DNA of 28,672 bases from Candidatus Pacearchaeota archaeon (GCA_002690445.1 NZER01000287.1:1-28672); one strand, 5' to 3'. Shown: positions 14,833-22,561, counted from the stretch's first letter. Notes: generated by a model from the sequence alone, not told the origin. A program made the numbers and translations.

Positions 14833-15801
14833 CTAATCTCCGACACGGACAGTAGGTAATTTCCTGTCTGGCAAGGTTAGATTGGGGAGATAATCCACTT
14901 TGCGGATCATAAAGGGAAACATCTTCTTGGTAGCTTCTTTCTCCGCATTCTTAGCTTCTTCCTTTTCTCTGGGGGTATTTTCGACGGGGATCTTTTTTAA
15001 ATCATCTTCGCTAGGCATCGCGACCTTTGGGTCTAGAGCCCACATAATTTTATGCTTTTGGCAGTAGTTAACCATCCTGCGAACGGGAACAATTAGGTTG
15101 AACCCCTCCCCTGCTCCACGGACTAACATGCCAATGTATCTAGCATCTCCGTCTTTCTTAAGGTACACTCCTCCTCCACTACTTCCGGGGAAGGCGACAC
15201 AAGTCGTCTGATCGAAGATATGCTTATTCAAACTTTTAATAACCCTGCCATGCTGAGAGTAAATTCCGTCTGTCATACTGTTCGCTCCAAATTGACCGAG
15301 CAGTGAACCAACGTGCAACAAGTCCGTGCCCAACGGGGGGATACTTTTTTCAAGATAAAACTTTACGCTATCCGTAACAAAGTTAAGCTTACGGACCCTA
15401 AGTAAAGCAAGGTCGTGACCATCTTCGCTTTCAGAGTACTTTAATACCTCTGCATCCATTTGTAGGCGACCGACTGTCCTGCCGTTCTGTCTAATTTCTT
15501 TTATAACTACTGGGTCTTTGAATTCCACCAAGACTTTGGGAGAACCGTTGACTAGAACCTTTCTCTCGGTCCGCAAGTTGTCTATGATGTGGCCAGCTGT
15601 CCAGACTAAGTTTACTAGGTTCCCGTCTTTATCTTTTCGGGTAAAAATAACTCCCGACCCCTCGCCCGCAGACCATTCTGCCTCGGCTCTGATGGTAACA
15701 GATACATTTTGTAAGTGTTCTGCCGTAGTGGGTTTCTTCTCTGCCCCAAACGAAGATATAGTAAGGGAGAGACCGAGGAGTAAAGATGCTAGAGTTTTCA
15801 T
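14833..15801 (-). CDS. Secreted trypsin-fold serine protease
   Basis: A 322-aa protein counted from the ATG at 15801, which gives a clean signal peptide (MKTLASLLLGLSLTISSFGA, cleavage near residue 20) and the ATATTATG context; the frame extends 14 residues upstream but these spoil the signal. The catalytic triad is visible: His71 in WTAGHII, Asp130 in GHDLALLRV and Ser208 in PGSSGGGVYL. The chymotrypsin-like domain covers about 30-250, with IVPVRRM resembling the Deg/S1C tail; no PDZ domain follows, only a charged C-terminus (EEAKNAEKEATKK). It should act outside the cytoplasm. It has its own promoter and terminator. Confidence 0.85.
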   Translation of the reverse strand: MKTLASLLLGLSLTISSFGAEKKPTTAEHLQNVSVTIRAEAEWSAGEGSGVIFTRKDKDGNLVNLVWTAGHIIDNLRTERKVLVNGSPKVLVEFKDPVVIKEIRQNGRTVGRLQMDAEVLKYSESEDGHDLALLRVRKLNFVTDSVKFYLEKSIPPLGTDLLHVGSLLGQFGANSMTDGIYSQHGRVIKSLNKHIFDQTTCVAFPGSSGGGVYLKKDGDARYIGMLVRGAGEGFNLIVPVRRMVNYCQKHKIMWALDPKVAMPSEDDLKKIPVENTPREKEEAKNAEKEATKKMFPFMIRKVDYLPNLTLPDRKLPTVRVGD

Positions 15802-15819
15802 AATATCTAGTTGTAATCT

Positions 15820-15848
15820 ATTATAATATGAAGTAACATTCAAGTAAA
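15820..15848 (-). promoter_or_regulatory. Candidate sigma70 promoter for the protease; overlapping divergent -10
   Basis: On the minus strand TTTACT (15848-15843) and perfect TATAAT (15825-15820) are 17 nt apart, 18 nt before the protease ATG. The same AT palindrome contains a perfect plus-strand TATAAT (15822-15827) that could serve the divergent methyltransferase, though without a good -35. Confidence 0.6.
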
Positions 15849-15861
15849 ATTTTTATTTTAA

Positions 15862-16470
15862 ATGTCAATAAACTTAATAGAACACAAGCAAAAAATGCTA
15901 GAATCTTACGGAGCAGGAGCAAAAGGCACATGTTCCTACAGCGTAAACTGGTCATCGAAATACCTCAATGATGCAAAAAGATATGAAAGCGTATTGGATG
16001 TGGGCTGCGGAGATGGGTCATTCTGCTTACAATGTGCCACTTCTGGTGGAAAAATACAAAAAGTCTATGGATTAGACCCGGCTAGTATTGCTAATGGTCA
16101 CGTCAAGGCTCACAATAAGATTACGTATTTAGATTCTTGGTCTCATGAAATTCCGTTGCCAGATAAGTCTGTTGATATAATCGTTACCTGCGAGGTCTTA
16201 GAACACGTTCCAGAAGAGTTCGTGCATAAAACTCTGCAAGAATTTCAAAGGGTAACTAAGTGTAAAATATACGGTCAAATTGCTACTAGACTATCTGGAG
16301 AATGGTACTCTGGTTACCGAGGGGACGGAGACCATAAGGGGCAGGTTAACGCTCACCTATGCGTAAAAGACCAAGGGTGGTGGTTGGATAGATTCAAGAG
16401 GGCGGGCCTGAAGATAGACAGTGCCCAAGAAAATCTCGGACAGGGATTTTCGTTTGTCGCGTCTGTTTAG
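15862..16470 (+). CDS. Class I SAM-dependent methyltransferase
   Basis: A 202-aa Rossmann-type methyltransferase. VLDVGCGDGSFCLQ (about 44-57) is the SAM-binding motif I, GLDP follows as the acidic motif II strand, and VDIIVTCEVLEHVPEE is motif III of the Methyltransf_11-type family, in which small molecules or sugars are common substrates. No Shine-Dalgarno is visible; the leader is very AT-rich. It converges with the FkbM gene, sharing 4 nt at the stop codons. Substrate unknown. Confidence 0.8.
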   Translation: MSINLIEHKQKMLESYGAGAKGTCSYSVNWSSKYLNDAKRYESVLDVGCGDGSFCLQCATSGGKIQKVYGLDPASIANGHVKAHNKITYLDSWSHEIPLPDKSVDIIVTCEVLEHVPEEFVHKTLQEFQRVTKCKIYGQIATRLSGEWYSGYRGDGDHKGQVNAHLCVKDQGWWLDRFKRAGLKIDSAQENLGQGFSFVASV

Positions 16471-17051
16471 TTCCAGCTGTTGATGGGGATTTTGTGCGCA
16501 GAGAAAAACGCTTCTATTTTCGTCTGCCTTTCTATATAATGATGGCGCAATTCTGGCAACATATATCTATCGTGCCACTCTATCCATAATTCTTTTATAT
16601 GCATGTAGCTGCCGTCATGTATAATTTTTTCTAAAACGTCATACTCTGCGGCTTCGATATCTAATTTAAGATAAATATTTTCATATTTTTTAGACAACTC
16701 AACTAAAAATCTGGAAGCGTCTATGGACTCGACGCTTGTCAACGGGCTAGCTGGCCAATACATAGTGTTATGATCTTGGATAAGAGACAGTCCCTCCGAG
16801 GGGTTGGTTAATGAATGGACATTCTCTCCGTAAAGTTGTATCATGGAGTCTTGAGTGAATAGCGCCTTATTTAAAATAGTTATCTCTTGCCCGCCATTCG
16901 CTATAGACTTCAGTGTATTGATGCACTCCTTGTTAGCCTCTATCAAAATGTAATCACATCTATTTAAATTAAATTTGTCCAGCCTTTTGAATCCAGTAAA
17001 AGCTTTGCCCAAGTGCGCTCCCGCATCAATAAATACATTCTTTGTCTCCAC
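16467..17051 (-). CDS. FkbM-family methyltransferase
   Basis: A 194-aa protein with VFIDAGAHLGKAFTGF (motif I, about 6-21), YILIEANKECINTL (motif II) and IYLKLDIEAAEYDVLEKI (about 125-142), the K-(L/I)-D-(I/V)-E-x-x-E block diagnostic for FkbM methyltransferases, which O-methylate sugars and antibiotics. It starts at a GTG at 17051; the nearby ATG is in another frame. It diverges from the DegT-type gene across 45 nt that hold that gene's promoter. It may methylate a sugar of the glycan. Confidence 0.75.
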   Translation of the reverse strand: METKNVFIDAGAHLGKAFTGFKRLDKFNLNRCDYILIEANKECINTLKSIANGGQEITILNKALFTQDSMIQLYGENVHSLTNPSEGLSLIQDHNTMYWPASPLTSVESIDASRFLVELSKKYENIYLKLDIEAAEYDVLEKIIHDGSYMHIKELWIEWHDRYMLPELRHHYIERQTKIEAFFSAHKIPINSWN

Positions 17052-17058
17052 ATTGTTA

Positions 17059-17087
17059 TTTACACAAAAACAAATAGGGGCTATAAT
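17059..17087 (+). promoter_or_regulatory. Strong sigma70-like promoter for the DegT-type gene
   Basis: TTTACA (17059-17064, five of six) and TATAAT (17082-17087, six of six) are 17 nt apart. The -10 ends 9 nt before the ATG at 17097, predicting a leader of 0-3 nt. Confidence 0.75.
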
Positions 17088-17096
17088 ATAACTAGA

Positions 17097-17723
17097 ATGG
17101 ACAGAGGTAACTACGCACCAAGTGCTTTTGATTCAGTAAGGAAACTGGAGGAAATTATTGCTGGCTATGCGGGGAGTCGATACGCAGTGGCCGTAGACTC
17201 TTGCACAAATGCGCTGTTTTTGTCATGTATGTACTTGAACATAAAAGGAAAGGAAGTCACCATTCCTAGCAGGACATATGTTTCTGTCCCCTGCTCTATA
17301 ATTCACGCTGGAGGCAAGGTAAGGTTCGAAGACAAAGACTGGGAAGGAATCTACCGGCTGGAACCATTTCCCATAATAGACGGCGCAAAGAGATTTAGAA
17401 AAAATATGTACGTTCCTGACTCTTACCACTGTCTGTCTTTTCATATTAAAAAACATTTAAAAATCGGGCGAGGAGGAATGATTCTGACCAACGATAAAGA
17501 GGCCTATGAATGGTTTAAGCTAGCAAGGTTTGACGGAAGAGAAGAGTTGGCCCTGCACAAACAGGAAGACTTCAGGGTGCTCGGGTGGAACTATTATATG
17601 ACTCCAGAACAAGCGTCTAGAGGACTATGGTTAATGAGTATGATGTCTGACTACAACGAAGATCAGAGCGAGGATCCGCCTTATCCGGATCTATCAAAAT
17701 ATAAAATCTACTCCCAGCGTTGA
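17097..17723 (+). CDS. Short DegT/DnrJ/EryC1-type PLP aminotransferase
   Basis: Start chosen at 17097 (MDRGNYAPSA), right after a strong promoter; the upstream extension would lie in the promoter. The 208-aa product has the family landmarks: YAVAVDSCTNALFL (PLP phosphate region), PSRTYVSVPCSIIHAGG, Asp95 in IIDGAKRF, the Schiff-base Lys119 in SFHIKKHLKIGRGG and GWNYYMTPEQA. Family members are about 370 aa and convert 4-keto sugars to amino sugars; here the C-terminal small domain is almost absent, replaced by DLSKYKIYSQR. No frameshift is visible, so it looks like a natural compact form, possibly needing a partner or having altered activity. Its end overlaps the convergent PLOD-like gene by 16 nt. 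Confidence 0.75.
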   Translation: MDRGNYAPSAFDSVRKLEEIIAGYAGSRYAVAVDSCTNALFLSCMYLNIKGKEVTIPSRTYVSVPCSIIHAGGKVRFEDKDWEGIYRLEPFPIIDGAKRFRKNMYVPDSYHCLSFHIKKHLKIGRGGMILTNDKEAYEWFKLARFDGREELALHKQEDFRVLGWNYYMTPEQASRGLWLMSMMSDYNEDQSEDPPYPDLSKYKIYSQR

Positions 17724-18511
17724 TCTATTCTGTCTACGCTCCATAGATCCCCTATTTTGTCACACCTTGCAATTAATTGTTGGAACCCATCTATCTGTAG
17801 GCGAGGATAATATTTATGCTCCATGCATCTTAGCACCTGTTGGTCAGATTTACATTTTGTTGTGATTTCTTTTAAGCGAGGCTCGTGAGACAACATATCT
17901 TTATAAACATTTATTACAAAGTCTATCCTTCCAATGAATAATCCAGCGTTAAGGTTACACTGTCTTCCTATCCTGCGAGAAATATAAGTGAATTTATTGC
18001 GTTTATAAAGGTTATGTTCTACTGCCCCTTCATCATATTTGTCCCACATATAACCTTTGTCATAGTTAGTTGAGTTATATAGTAAATCACAATTAAAATA
18101 TGAAAGAAAATTATTTAAAATATTATGCGGGCTATCAACGAAAAGAACGTCTGATGAATCACAGTAAAGAACGTACTCCTTTCCCTCCGTCTTTTGACTC
18201 TCAATATGTTTTAATATTCTTTTCCATTTAAGGAAGTTGTTCCATGGAGTAGTTTTTTCTTTATTAAATTTAACGACCTTATATTTCTCTGCACTTACTG
18301 AGTGCTTTTCCATTTGGAGTTCGAAAAAAGTTTGATCCTGAAAGTTGTCAGCAGTAAGTAGCAGAAGGTTGTCTGGCACAATGAAATCAAACTGCTTTAA
18401 CGTATCGAGTCTCCACCGAATTCTCCTGTATCTGTGGGACACTTGACGATTGTTGCCTTTACTAAAATGTGGGTTAATAACTTTATGTATCGCTCCTATG
18501 TGTCTCTTCAT
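17708..18511 (-). CDS. PLOD/GT25-like glycosyltransferase (paralogue A)
   Basis: A 267-aa GT-A protein with KEYVLYCDSSDVLFVDSP (Asp118 and Asp121), CDLLYN, QCNLNAGLFIGRIDF and YYPRLQIDGFQQL, a diverged version of the PLOD-type series in which the final DHRC has become DGFQ. It is clearly a paralogue of the next gene upstream (18530-19387): both share the KEYVL-x-CD-x-x-DVLF-x-DSP block at the same residue position. Start at 18511 (MKRHIGAIHK), 18 nt after the paralogue. Acceptor unknown. Confidence 0.7.
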   Translation of the reverse strand: MKRHIGAIHKVINPHFSKGNNRQVSHRYRRIRWRLDTLKQFDFIVPDNLLLLTADNFQDQTFFELQMEKHSVSAEKYKVVKFNKEKTTPWNNFLKWKRILKHIESQKTEGKEYVLYCDSSDVLFVDSPHNILNNFLSYFNCDLLYNSTNYDKGYMWDKYDEGAVEHNLYKRNKFTYISRRIGRQCNLNAGLFIGRIDFVINVYKDMLSHEPRLKEITTKCKSDQQVLRCMEHKYYPRLQIDGFQQLIARCDKIGDLWSVDRIDQRWE

Positions 18512-18529
18512 CTCATAAGGAAATACACC

Positions 18530-19387
18530 TTAAAAGAGACCCCAAGCTGACCCGACGTGCGAATTGAATCGCTCTAGGTCGAGTATGCCTCTGGAGTATG
18601 CGTCTGCGTGAGTAAGCCTTCCCATCAATTTAAACTTTAAATCTACCTGAAGTTGGGGAAAATAATCAAGCTGTAAATATCTGAGAATGAGCTGGTCCGA
18701 GGGAGAGCCTAGTGGAAATTGCGGACCCTCCCACGGCCTATCGAGATCTTTGTTTAGGGCCGCTTTCCTTATCTCTGGATCGTCCGTGACGTAGTTAAGA
18801 ACGTTCTCGTATATCTTTATGATGTAATTCTTTCTTCCTATGTAAACTCCAGCATTCAGGTGCACGTTTCCGCGCTGCTGCGCATACTGCCTCGTTCTCA
18901 TGGACTTTTGATTTCCCTCCCAATAGTGCCAGCACGCCCAGTGACCACCGTTGTACAATAAATCACAATCAAATTTATTTAAAAAAGAGCTCAAGATATA
19001 GTCGGGACTATCCAAAAACAGTACGTCGTTTGCATCGCAGAATAGAACATACTCTTTACACTCACTGCTCTTTAAAAAGTCGAGATGGTATCTGAGGCGA
19101 AACACATTGCTCCAAGGCGGCCTGTCTGGCATGTTGTTCGGGTAATTTAAGTCATTGTTAAAATTCTGATAAGACTCATTTAAAATAACATCCATCTCTT
19201 GCTTAGTGAAGGTGGGTTTGAGTACTTTATAGTCATTGCAGTTGTGGAACGCCATTTGTTTTTCGAAAAGGCTTCCCTCTGTATTCTGCGAAGTAAAGAT
19301 AGTCAGGTTATCTGGGACAGAAAACTCAAATGGCTTGAGCCTGTCAAACCATGAGTCATTTCCCCCGTCATGAAGTAATGATAGCAT
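18530..19387 (-). CDS. PLOD/GT25-like glycosyltransferase (paralogue B)
   Basis: A 285-aa GT-A protein with KEYVLFCDANDVLFLDSP (Asp118, Asp121), CDLLYNGGHWACWHYW, VHLNAGVYIGRKNY and YFPQLQVDLKFKL. It shares its whole layout with the adjacent paralogue at 17708-18511 and carries a roughly 20-residue insertion around 70-90 (ESYQNFNNDLNYPNN). The tandem pair probably arose by duplication. ATG at 19387, 2 nt after the upstream stop. Confidence 0.7.
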   Translation of the reverse strand: MLSLLHDGGNDSWFDRLKPFEFSVPDNLTIFTSQNTEGSLFEKQMAFHNCNDYKVLKPTFTKQEMDVILNESYQNFNNDLNYPNNMPDRPPWSNVFRLRYHLDFLKSSECKEYVLFCDANDVLFLDSPDYILSSFLNKFDCDLLYNGGHWACWHYWEGNQKSMRTRQYAQQRGNVHLNAGVYIGRKNYIIKIYENVLNYVTDDPEIRKAALNKDLDRPWEGPQFPLGSPSDQLILRYLQLDYFPQLQVDLKFKLMGRLTHADAYSRGILDLERFNSHVGSAWGLF

Positions 19388-19389
19388 TA

Positions 19390-19608
19390 TTAATCGTTAC
19401 AATCCTCTCCGGTTATTATATCGCACTTTACCCTTCTGTCCTCAATAAATCCTTCACTATATAAGTATTGAATTACTGCGCGTTCGGCCCCTTCGGTAAC
19501 TGAGCCTTGGGGGTCATATATCCTTACAGCTTTGGACTGCCAGTCTTTCGGCACTCCGCTCGGCTTATCATATACCTCTACAAAGAGGGAATTAATAAGA
19601 ATGACCAT
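19390..19608 (-). CDS. Small hypothetical protein (72 aa)
   Basis: A 72-aa protein beginning MVILINSLFVEVYDKPSGVP with a RIYDPQGSVTEGAERAVIQY centre and two Cys near the acidic end (CDIITGEDCND). It sits 7 nt after the coiled-coil membrane protein gene and 2 nt before the PLOD-like paralogue B, in one transcript. No family recognised. Confidence 0.55.
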   Translation of the reverse strand: MVILINSLFVEVYDKPSGVPKDWQSKAVRIYDPQGSVTEGAERAVIQYLYSEGFIEDRRVKCDIITGEDCND

Positions 19609-19615
19609 GGTGATA

Positions 19616-19900
19616 TTAATTTTTCAGGTTGTCTATCTTCTCTTCTAGTCTGTCGAATCTATCATTCATACGCTCAGAAAACATTTTGAAGTCTTCTTTG
19701 CTAACGTACTCCTTCGGGAGGGAAAGGGCTAGTTCGTTATGTTTCTCTCTTAGTTTATCTATATCAGTATGATGATTTCTCATCAAGTCGTGGTGCTCTG
19801 ATTTAATTTCATTTAATGTTGCGAGTATCATCTTAAAAACCCAGCCCCCCAGCAAGGTTACGATGCCAACGGCGATGTTAACAAGAATTTGGTAATCCAT
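19616..19900 (-). CDS. Small membrane-anchored coiled-coil protein
   Basis: A 94-aa protein with one N-terminal membrane helix (NIAVGIVTLLGGWVFKMIL, about 8-26) and a long charged coiled coil (HDLMRNHHTDIDKLREKHNE; DRFDRLEEKIDNLKN at the end) interrupted by LPKEYVSKEDF. This architecture, including the (L)P-x-x-Y(V)-x-(K/R)-x-DF hinge, is common in small phage proteins encoded near lysis genes, but no endolysin is seen here, so a lysis role is only a possibility. It is the first gene after a terminator. Confidence 0.6.
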   Translation of the reverse strand: MDYQILVNIAVGIVTLLGGWVFKMILATLNEIKSEHHDLMRNHHTDIDKLREKHNELALSLPKEYVSKEDFKMFSERMNDRFDRLEEKIDNLKN

Positions 19901-19915
19901 ACTACTAATTACACC

Positions 19916-19948
19916 AAAAAATAAGCGGACTCTATAATGAGTCCGCTT
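19916..19948 (-). terminator. Intrinsic terminator after the 79-aa membrane protein gene
   Basis: Minus-strand RNA: perfect 10-bp stem AAGCGGACTC / GAGTCCGCTT with an ATTATA loop, followed by ATTTTTT. It lies about 18 nt after the stop at 19967. Confidence 0.9.
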
Positions 19949-19966
19949 TGGATAGGTTTTGTTGTT

Positions 19967-20206
19967 CTATCTTAAAACACTATACATTTTAGCTCCTCCC
20001 CAAACCATTAAGGACCAGCCGAGCCAAGCTACGGGATTAAGCCATCCTAAGACTAGACCTAGTCCGGTGACTGTGAGTAGTCCTCCGAATAATAGGTCTT
20101 GATCGTCCCAGTTAAATAATACCCAGTCTTTTAGTTCGGTGAATTTGAGGGAGAGTTTACTCCAAACACCCTGCTTTTTCTTAGTTTTTCTAGAATTTCT
20201 CTTCAT
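19967..20206 (-). CDS. Small integral membrane protein (79 aa)
   Basis: A 79-aa protein with a very basic N-terminus (MKRNSRKTKKKQG), an amphipathic middle (LKFTELKDWVLFNWDD) and two closely spaced hydrophobic helices (LLFGGLLTVTGLGLVLGWL and PVAWLGWSLMVWGGAKMY). It starts in the ATATTATG context, has its own terminator and is divergent from the signal peptidase gene with a palindrome between them. A holin-like or envelope role is possible but unsupported. Confidence 0.65.
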   Translation of the reverse strand: MKRNSRKTKKKQGVWSKLSLKFTELKDWVLFNWDDQDLLFGGLLTVTGLGLVLGWLNPVAWLGWSLMVWGGAKMYSVLR

Positions 20207-20230
20207 AATATTAAGTTGTTCTCTTGTCTA

Positions 20231-20251
20231 AGTTATATACACTATATAACT
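20231..20251. promoter_or_regulatory. 21-bp AT-rich palindrome between divergent genes, candidate operator
   Basis: Perfect inverted repeat AGTTATATA-CAC-TATATAACT, 9-bp arms around a 3-bp centre, lying in the 86-nt gap between the 79-aa membrane protein gene and the signal peptidase gene, immediately upstream of the -35-like box of the latter. Size and position fit a dimeric repressor site. No U-run follows, so it is not a terminator. Confidence 0.5.
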
Positions 20252-20253
20252 CA

Positions 20254-20281
20254 TTGTATTGCTCTTTATTCGTGGTATAAT
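20254..20281 (+). promoter_or_regulatory. Candidate promoter for the signal peptidase gene
   Basis: TTGTAT (20254-20259, weak -35) and perfect TATAAT (20276-20281) are 16 nt apart. The -10 ends 11 nt before the ATG, so the leader is about 5 nt. Confidence 0.5.
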
Positions 20282-20292
20282 TAAGAAGATAA

Positions 20293-20856
20293 ATGAAAAA
20301 AATAAAGGCCTTTTTGGCAAAAACTAAAATGAGATCTGCGCTTTGGTTAGCTGCCATATGTTTATTCATAGTGTGGTCTATTTTCGGGTATAAATATCAA
20401 TTTACATATAATAAGGGTGTAAGCATGGAGCCTACCTACGACAATGGAGACTGGATAATTATTGAGAAAAGAAGCTGGCTACCAAAAGACTGGGCGCCCG
20501 ACAGATTCGATGTAGTTATAATTTATGATGAAGCCGAGGGAGAAGATCTAGCAAAAAGAGTCATAGGATTAAGCGGAGATACGTTTGAAATCAAGGGCGG
20601 GGTAATCTATATAAACGAAAAAGAATTAGAAGAGCCATTTGGAGAAGGAAAGATAGGGTACTATCTTGTAGATGAAAACGACAAGAATTTAAGGTACTGG
20701 AGCGGGCCCGAGCAGGGAGAGAAGGTGATACAATTCGTAGATCAAAAGAAAAAAAAGATTCCAGAGGGGCAGGTGTGGGTTATCGGTGATAATAGGATAG
20801 CCTCATGGTACGGCTTATTAAAAATAAAAAATATAAAAGGACTAGTTATACTTTAA
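20293..20856 (+). CDS. lepB: Type I signal peptidase
   Basis: A 187-aa membrane-anchored serine protease that removes signal peptides on the outer face of the inner membrane. One N-terminal helix (about 15-32) is followed by box B KGVSMEPTYDNGDW with nucleophile Ser44, box C/D RFDVVIIYD and AKRVIGLSGD with general base Lys88, and box E VIGDNRIASW. It is at the short end for bacterial enzymes and lacks the large C-terminal beta insert. The GDNR.NSxDSR end of box E is altered to GDNRIASWYG. Carriage by a phage-like element is unusual; it could process the exported cytochrome, protease or virion proteins. Confidence 0.85.
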   Translation: MKKIKAFLAKTKMRSALWLAAICLFIVWSIFGYKYQFTYNKGVSMEPTYDNGDWIIIEKRSWLPKDWAPDRFDVVIIYDEAEGEDLAKRVIGLSGDTFEIKGGVIYINEKELEEPFGEGKIGYYLVDENDKNLRYWSGPEQGEKVIQFVDQKKKKIPEGQVWVIGDNRIASWYGLLKIKNIKGLVIL

Positions 20857-20861
20857 ATATT

Positions 20862-21719
20862 ATGGAAAAAAAATTTGAAACAATGTCTGACAGTGAAGGA
20901 AAATTTTCCTTCGGAATTAATTGGACCGACTTCGCAAAGAACAAGGTAGATGAAAATATAGTGTCTACCCATGTAAACGACGCGCTTGGTCACCTTCTAC
21001 GCATGCCGGGATTCTTAAGCGCAAAACCACTGGAAGGAAAAAGAGTGATAGACATAGGATGCGGGTCGGGGTTGTCCTCTTTATCGTTCTACGAAAACGG
21101 GTGCCGCGATATTACATCTTTCGACGTGAACGAAGACAGTATAAAGGCAACTAATATAATAAAAGAAAGATTCTGTAACGACGAATCGAATTTAAAATGG
21201 AGCATAAAAGAGGGCAGTATACTAGATGAAAATTTAGTATCTGATTTAAGGTCTCAAGAAAAGTATGATTTGGTATACTCTTGGGGCGTGCTTCATCACA
21301 CTGGAGACATGAGGAAAGCTATTGATAATACATTATCCTTGTGCCAGAGTGGTTCTATCTTGTGGATGGCTCTATACATAAAGGTAGATCAGCCAGACGG
21401 AGAAGAAATATATCAAAACGATTTAAAATTAAAAATAAAATTTAACGAAGCGTCCGAAGAAACTAAAAAAGAAATGATCGTCTCGCGTTTGAAAAAAGTA
21501 TATAGCAATAACCCCGCGACATGGACTCGGCCTTATGACAATAGGGGGATGACTCCCATAAACGACGTGACCGACTGGCTAGGCGGATATCCATATGAGG
21601 TAGCAAGAGCAAAGGATATAAAAAGACTGCTAGAAGCGAATGGCTTCTCGGAGATAGAGGTACTAAATGAAAATCGAGCTTCAGGAACAAACGTAATATA
21701 CATATATCAAAAAATATGA
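20862..21719 (+). CDS. Class I SAM-dependent methyltransferase
   Basis: Start chosen at 20862 (MEKKFETMSDSEGKFSFGIN), 5 nt after the signal peptidase stop and in the ATATTATG context; the longer frame overlaps that gene. The 285-aa product has motif I VIDIGCGSGLSSLSF (about 62-76), acidic FDVNEDS, and YDLVYSWGVLHHTGD, typical of Methyltransf_11/25-type enzymes. The C-terminus (WLGGYPYEVARAKDIKRLL) resembles a recurrent tail in viral and glycan-cluster methyltransferases. Its TGA abuts the stop of the convergent gene (TGA|TCA) with no spacer. Substrate unknown. Confidence 0.8.
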   Translation: MEKKFETMSDSEGKFSFGINWTDFAKNKVDENIVSTHVNDALGHLLRMPGFLSAKPLEGKRVIDIGCGSGLSSLSFYENGCRDITSFDVNEDSIKATNIIKERFCNDESNLKWSIKEGSILDENLVSDLRSQEKYDLVYSWGVLHHTGDMRKAIDNTLSLCQSGSILWMALYIKVDQPDGEEIYQNDLKLKIKFNEASEETKKEMIVSRLKKVYSNNPATWTRPYDNRGMTPINDVTDWLGGYPYEVARAKDIKRLLEANGFSEIEVLNENRASGTNVIYIYQKI

Positions 21720-22553
21720 TCAACTTTCCCGCCACAAATGGTCTTCCAATTTGAATGAAGGCGGTAGGAGTGCTGCCGCCGTTCCCCCTATCGGAGAAAA
21801 TACTTTCGTACCATCTTTTAATCTTACGGTATCCATCCTGTACTTTGACCACGCGAGGTCTGGGATAAACAGCTGGTATCCTCTTGACTCAAGGATCCTC
21901 CATGCGAAAATTAAATTTCGTGCCCCCTTACTCAAATTGTCATCGCTATCATAAAAATCATGAGCTACAAGAACGAACTCTTCTGCCGCTACGCCCAGCA
22001 GATCTTCGACTTGGTTGTTGGGTAAATCTGTATCAAAAAAGGCGAAGTCCACCTCTTTTCTTCTATGCTCTAGTTCTGCGACCAATCCAACTGCGCCCAT
22101 TGTGTAGCGATAAATAGATGAATCGTGCGTCGCTGATGAGGTATAGGAATTAACGGGATCGCAGGTATGGACCTCTCCTCCGTGGGTCATCGCTGCATCC
22201 GCTAAAAACTTACTGGTCGTACCAATAAAAGTACCCGCCTCAAAAATACACTTGGGTTTAAATTCCTTAACTAAAAGATAAAGTAGCCAGCAGTCCTCTT
22301 TGCCCGTGCTTCCCTCACGCATGCCGATCGCGTTGTGAAAATCATTCAGGCGAACATAATTGCCCAGAAAGGTCTCCTTATGGTTCATGTAAAGGTGGGC
22401 GACTAATGACCTTATGCTCTTCGATTTATTCGAAAGTGCATCGGAAAAAGATTCAAGTAGTTTTTTCTCCTCTTCTGCCCTACAGTTGCACGGGGGGTGC
22501 TCTTTGCTACACTCCCTGCCTTCGTAATTTAGTTCTTCTTTGCTTAATTTCAT
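21720..22553 (-). CDS. Class I methyltransferase (Methyltransf_24-like) with Cys-rich N-terminus
   Basis: A 277-aa protein. The first 25 residues hold three Cys plus a His (ECSKEHPPCNC), a possible metal-binding knob. The catalytic domain has CIFEAGTFIGTTSKFLADA (about 102-120), HTCDP as the SAM ribose Asp strand, and VDFAFFDTDLPNN, matching the EvG-x-(Y/F)-x-G-x-(S/T) and D-x-D layout of the Methyltransf_24 group often found in glycan clusters. It follows tRNA-Arg by 8 nt. Substrate unknown. Confidence 0.7.
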   Translation of the reverse strand: MKLSKEELNYEGRECSKEHPPCNCRAEEEKKLLESFSDALSNKSKSIRSLVAHLYMNHKETFLGNYVRLNDFHNAIGMREGSTGKEDCWLLYLLVKEFKPKCIFEAGTFIGTTSKFLADAAMTHGGEVHTCDPVNSYTSSATHDSSIYRYTMGAVGLVAELEHRRKEVDFAFFDTDLPNNQVEDLLGVAAEEFVLVAHDFYDSDDNLSKGARNLIFAWRILESRGYQLFIPDLAWSKYRMDTVRLKDGTKVFSPIGGTAAALLPPSFKLEDHLWRES

Positions 22554-22561
22554 ATTTATAA

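Noticed and set aside
21463..21852. Minus-strand 129-aa frame across the convergent methyltransferase ends
   Set aside because: It overlaps conserved coding sequence of both methyltransferases in other frames and looks like low-complexity translation.
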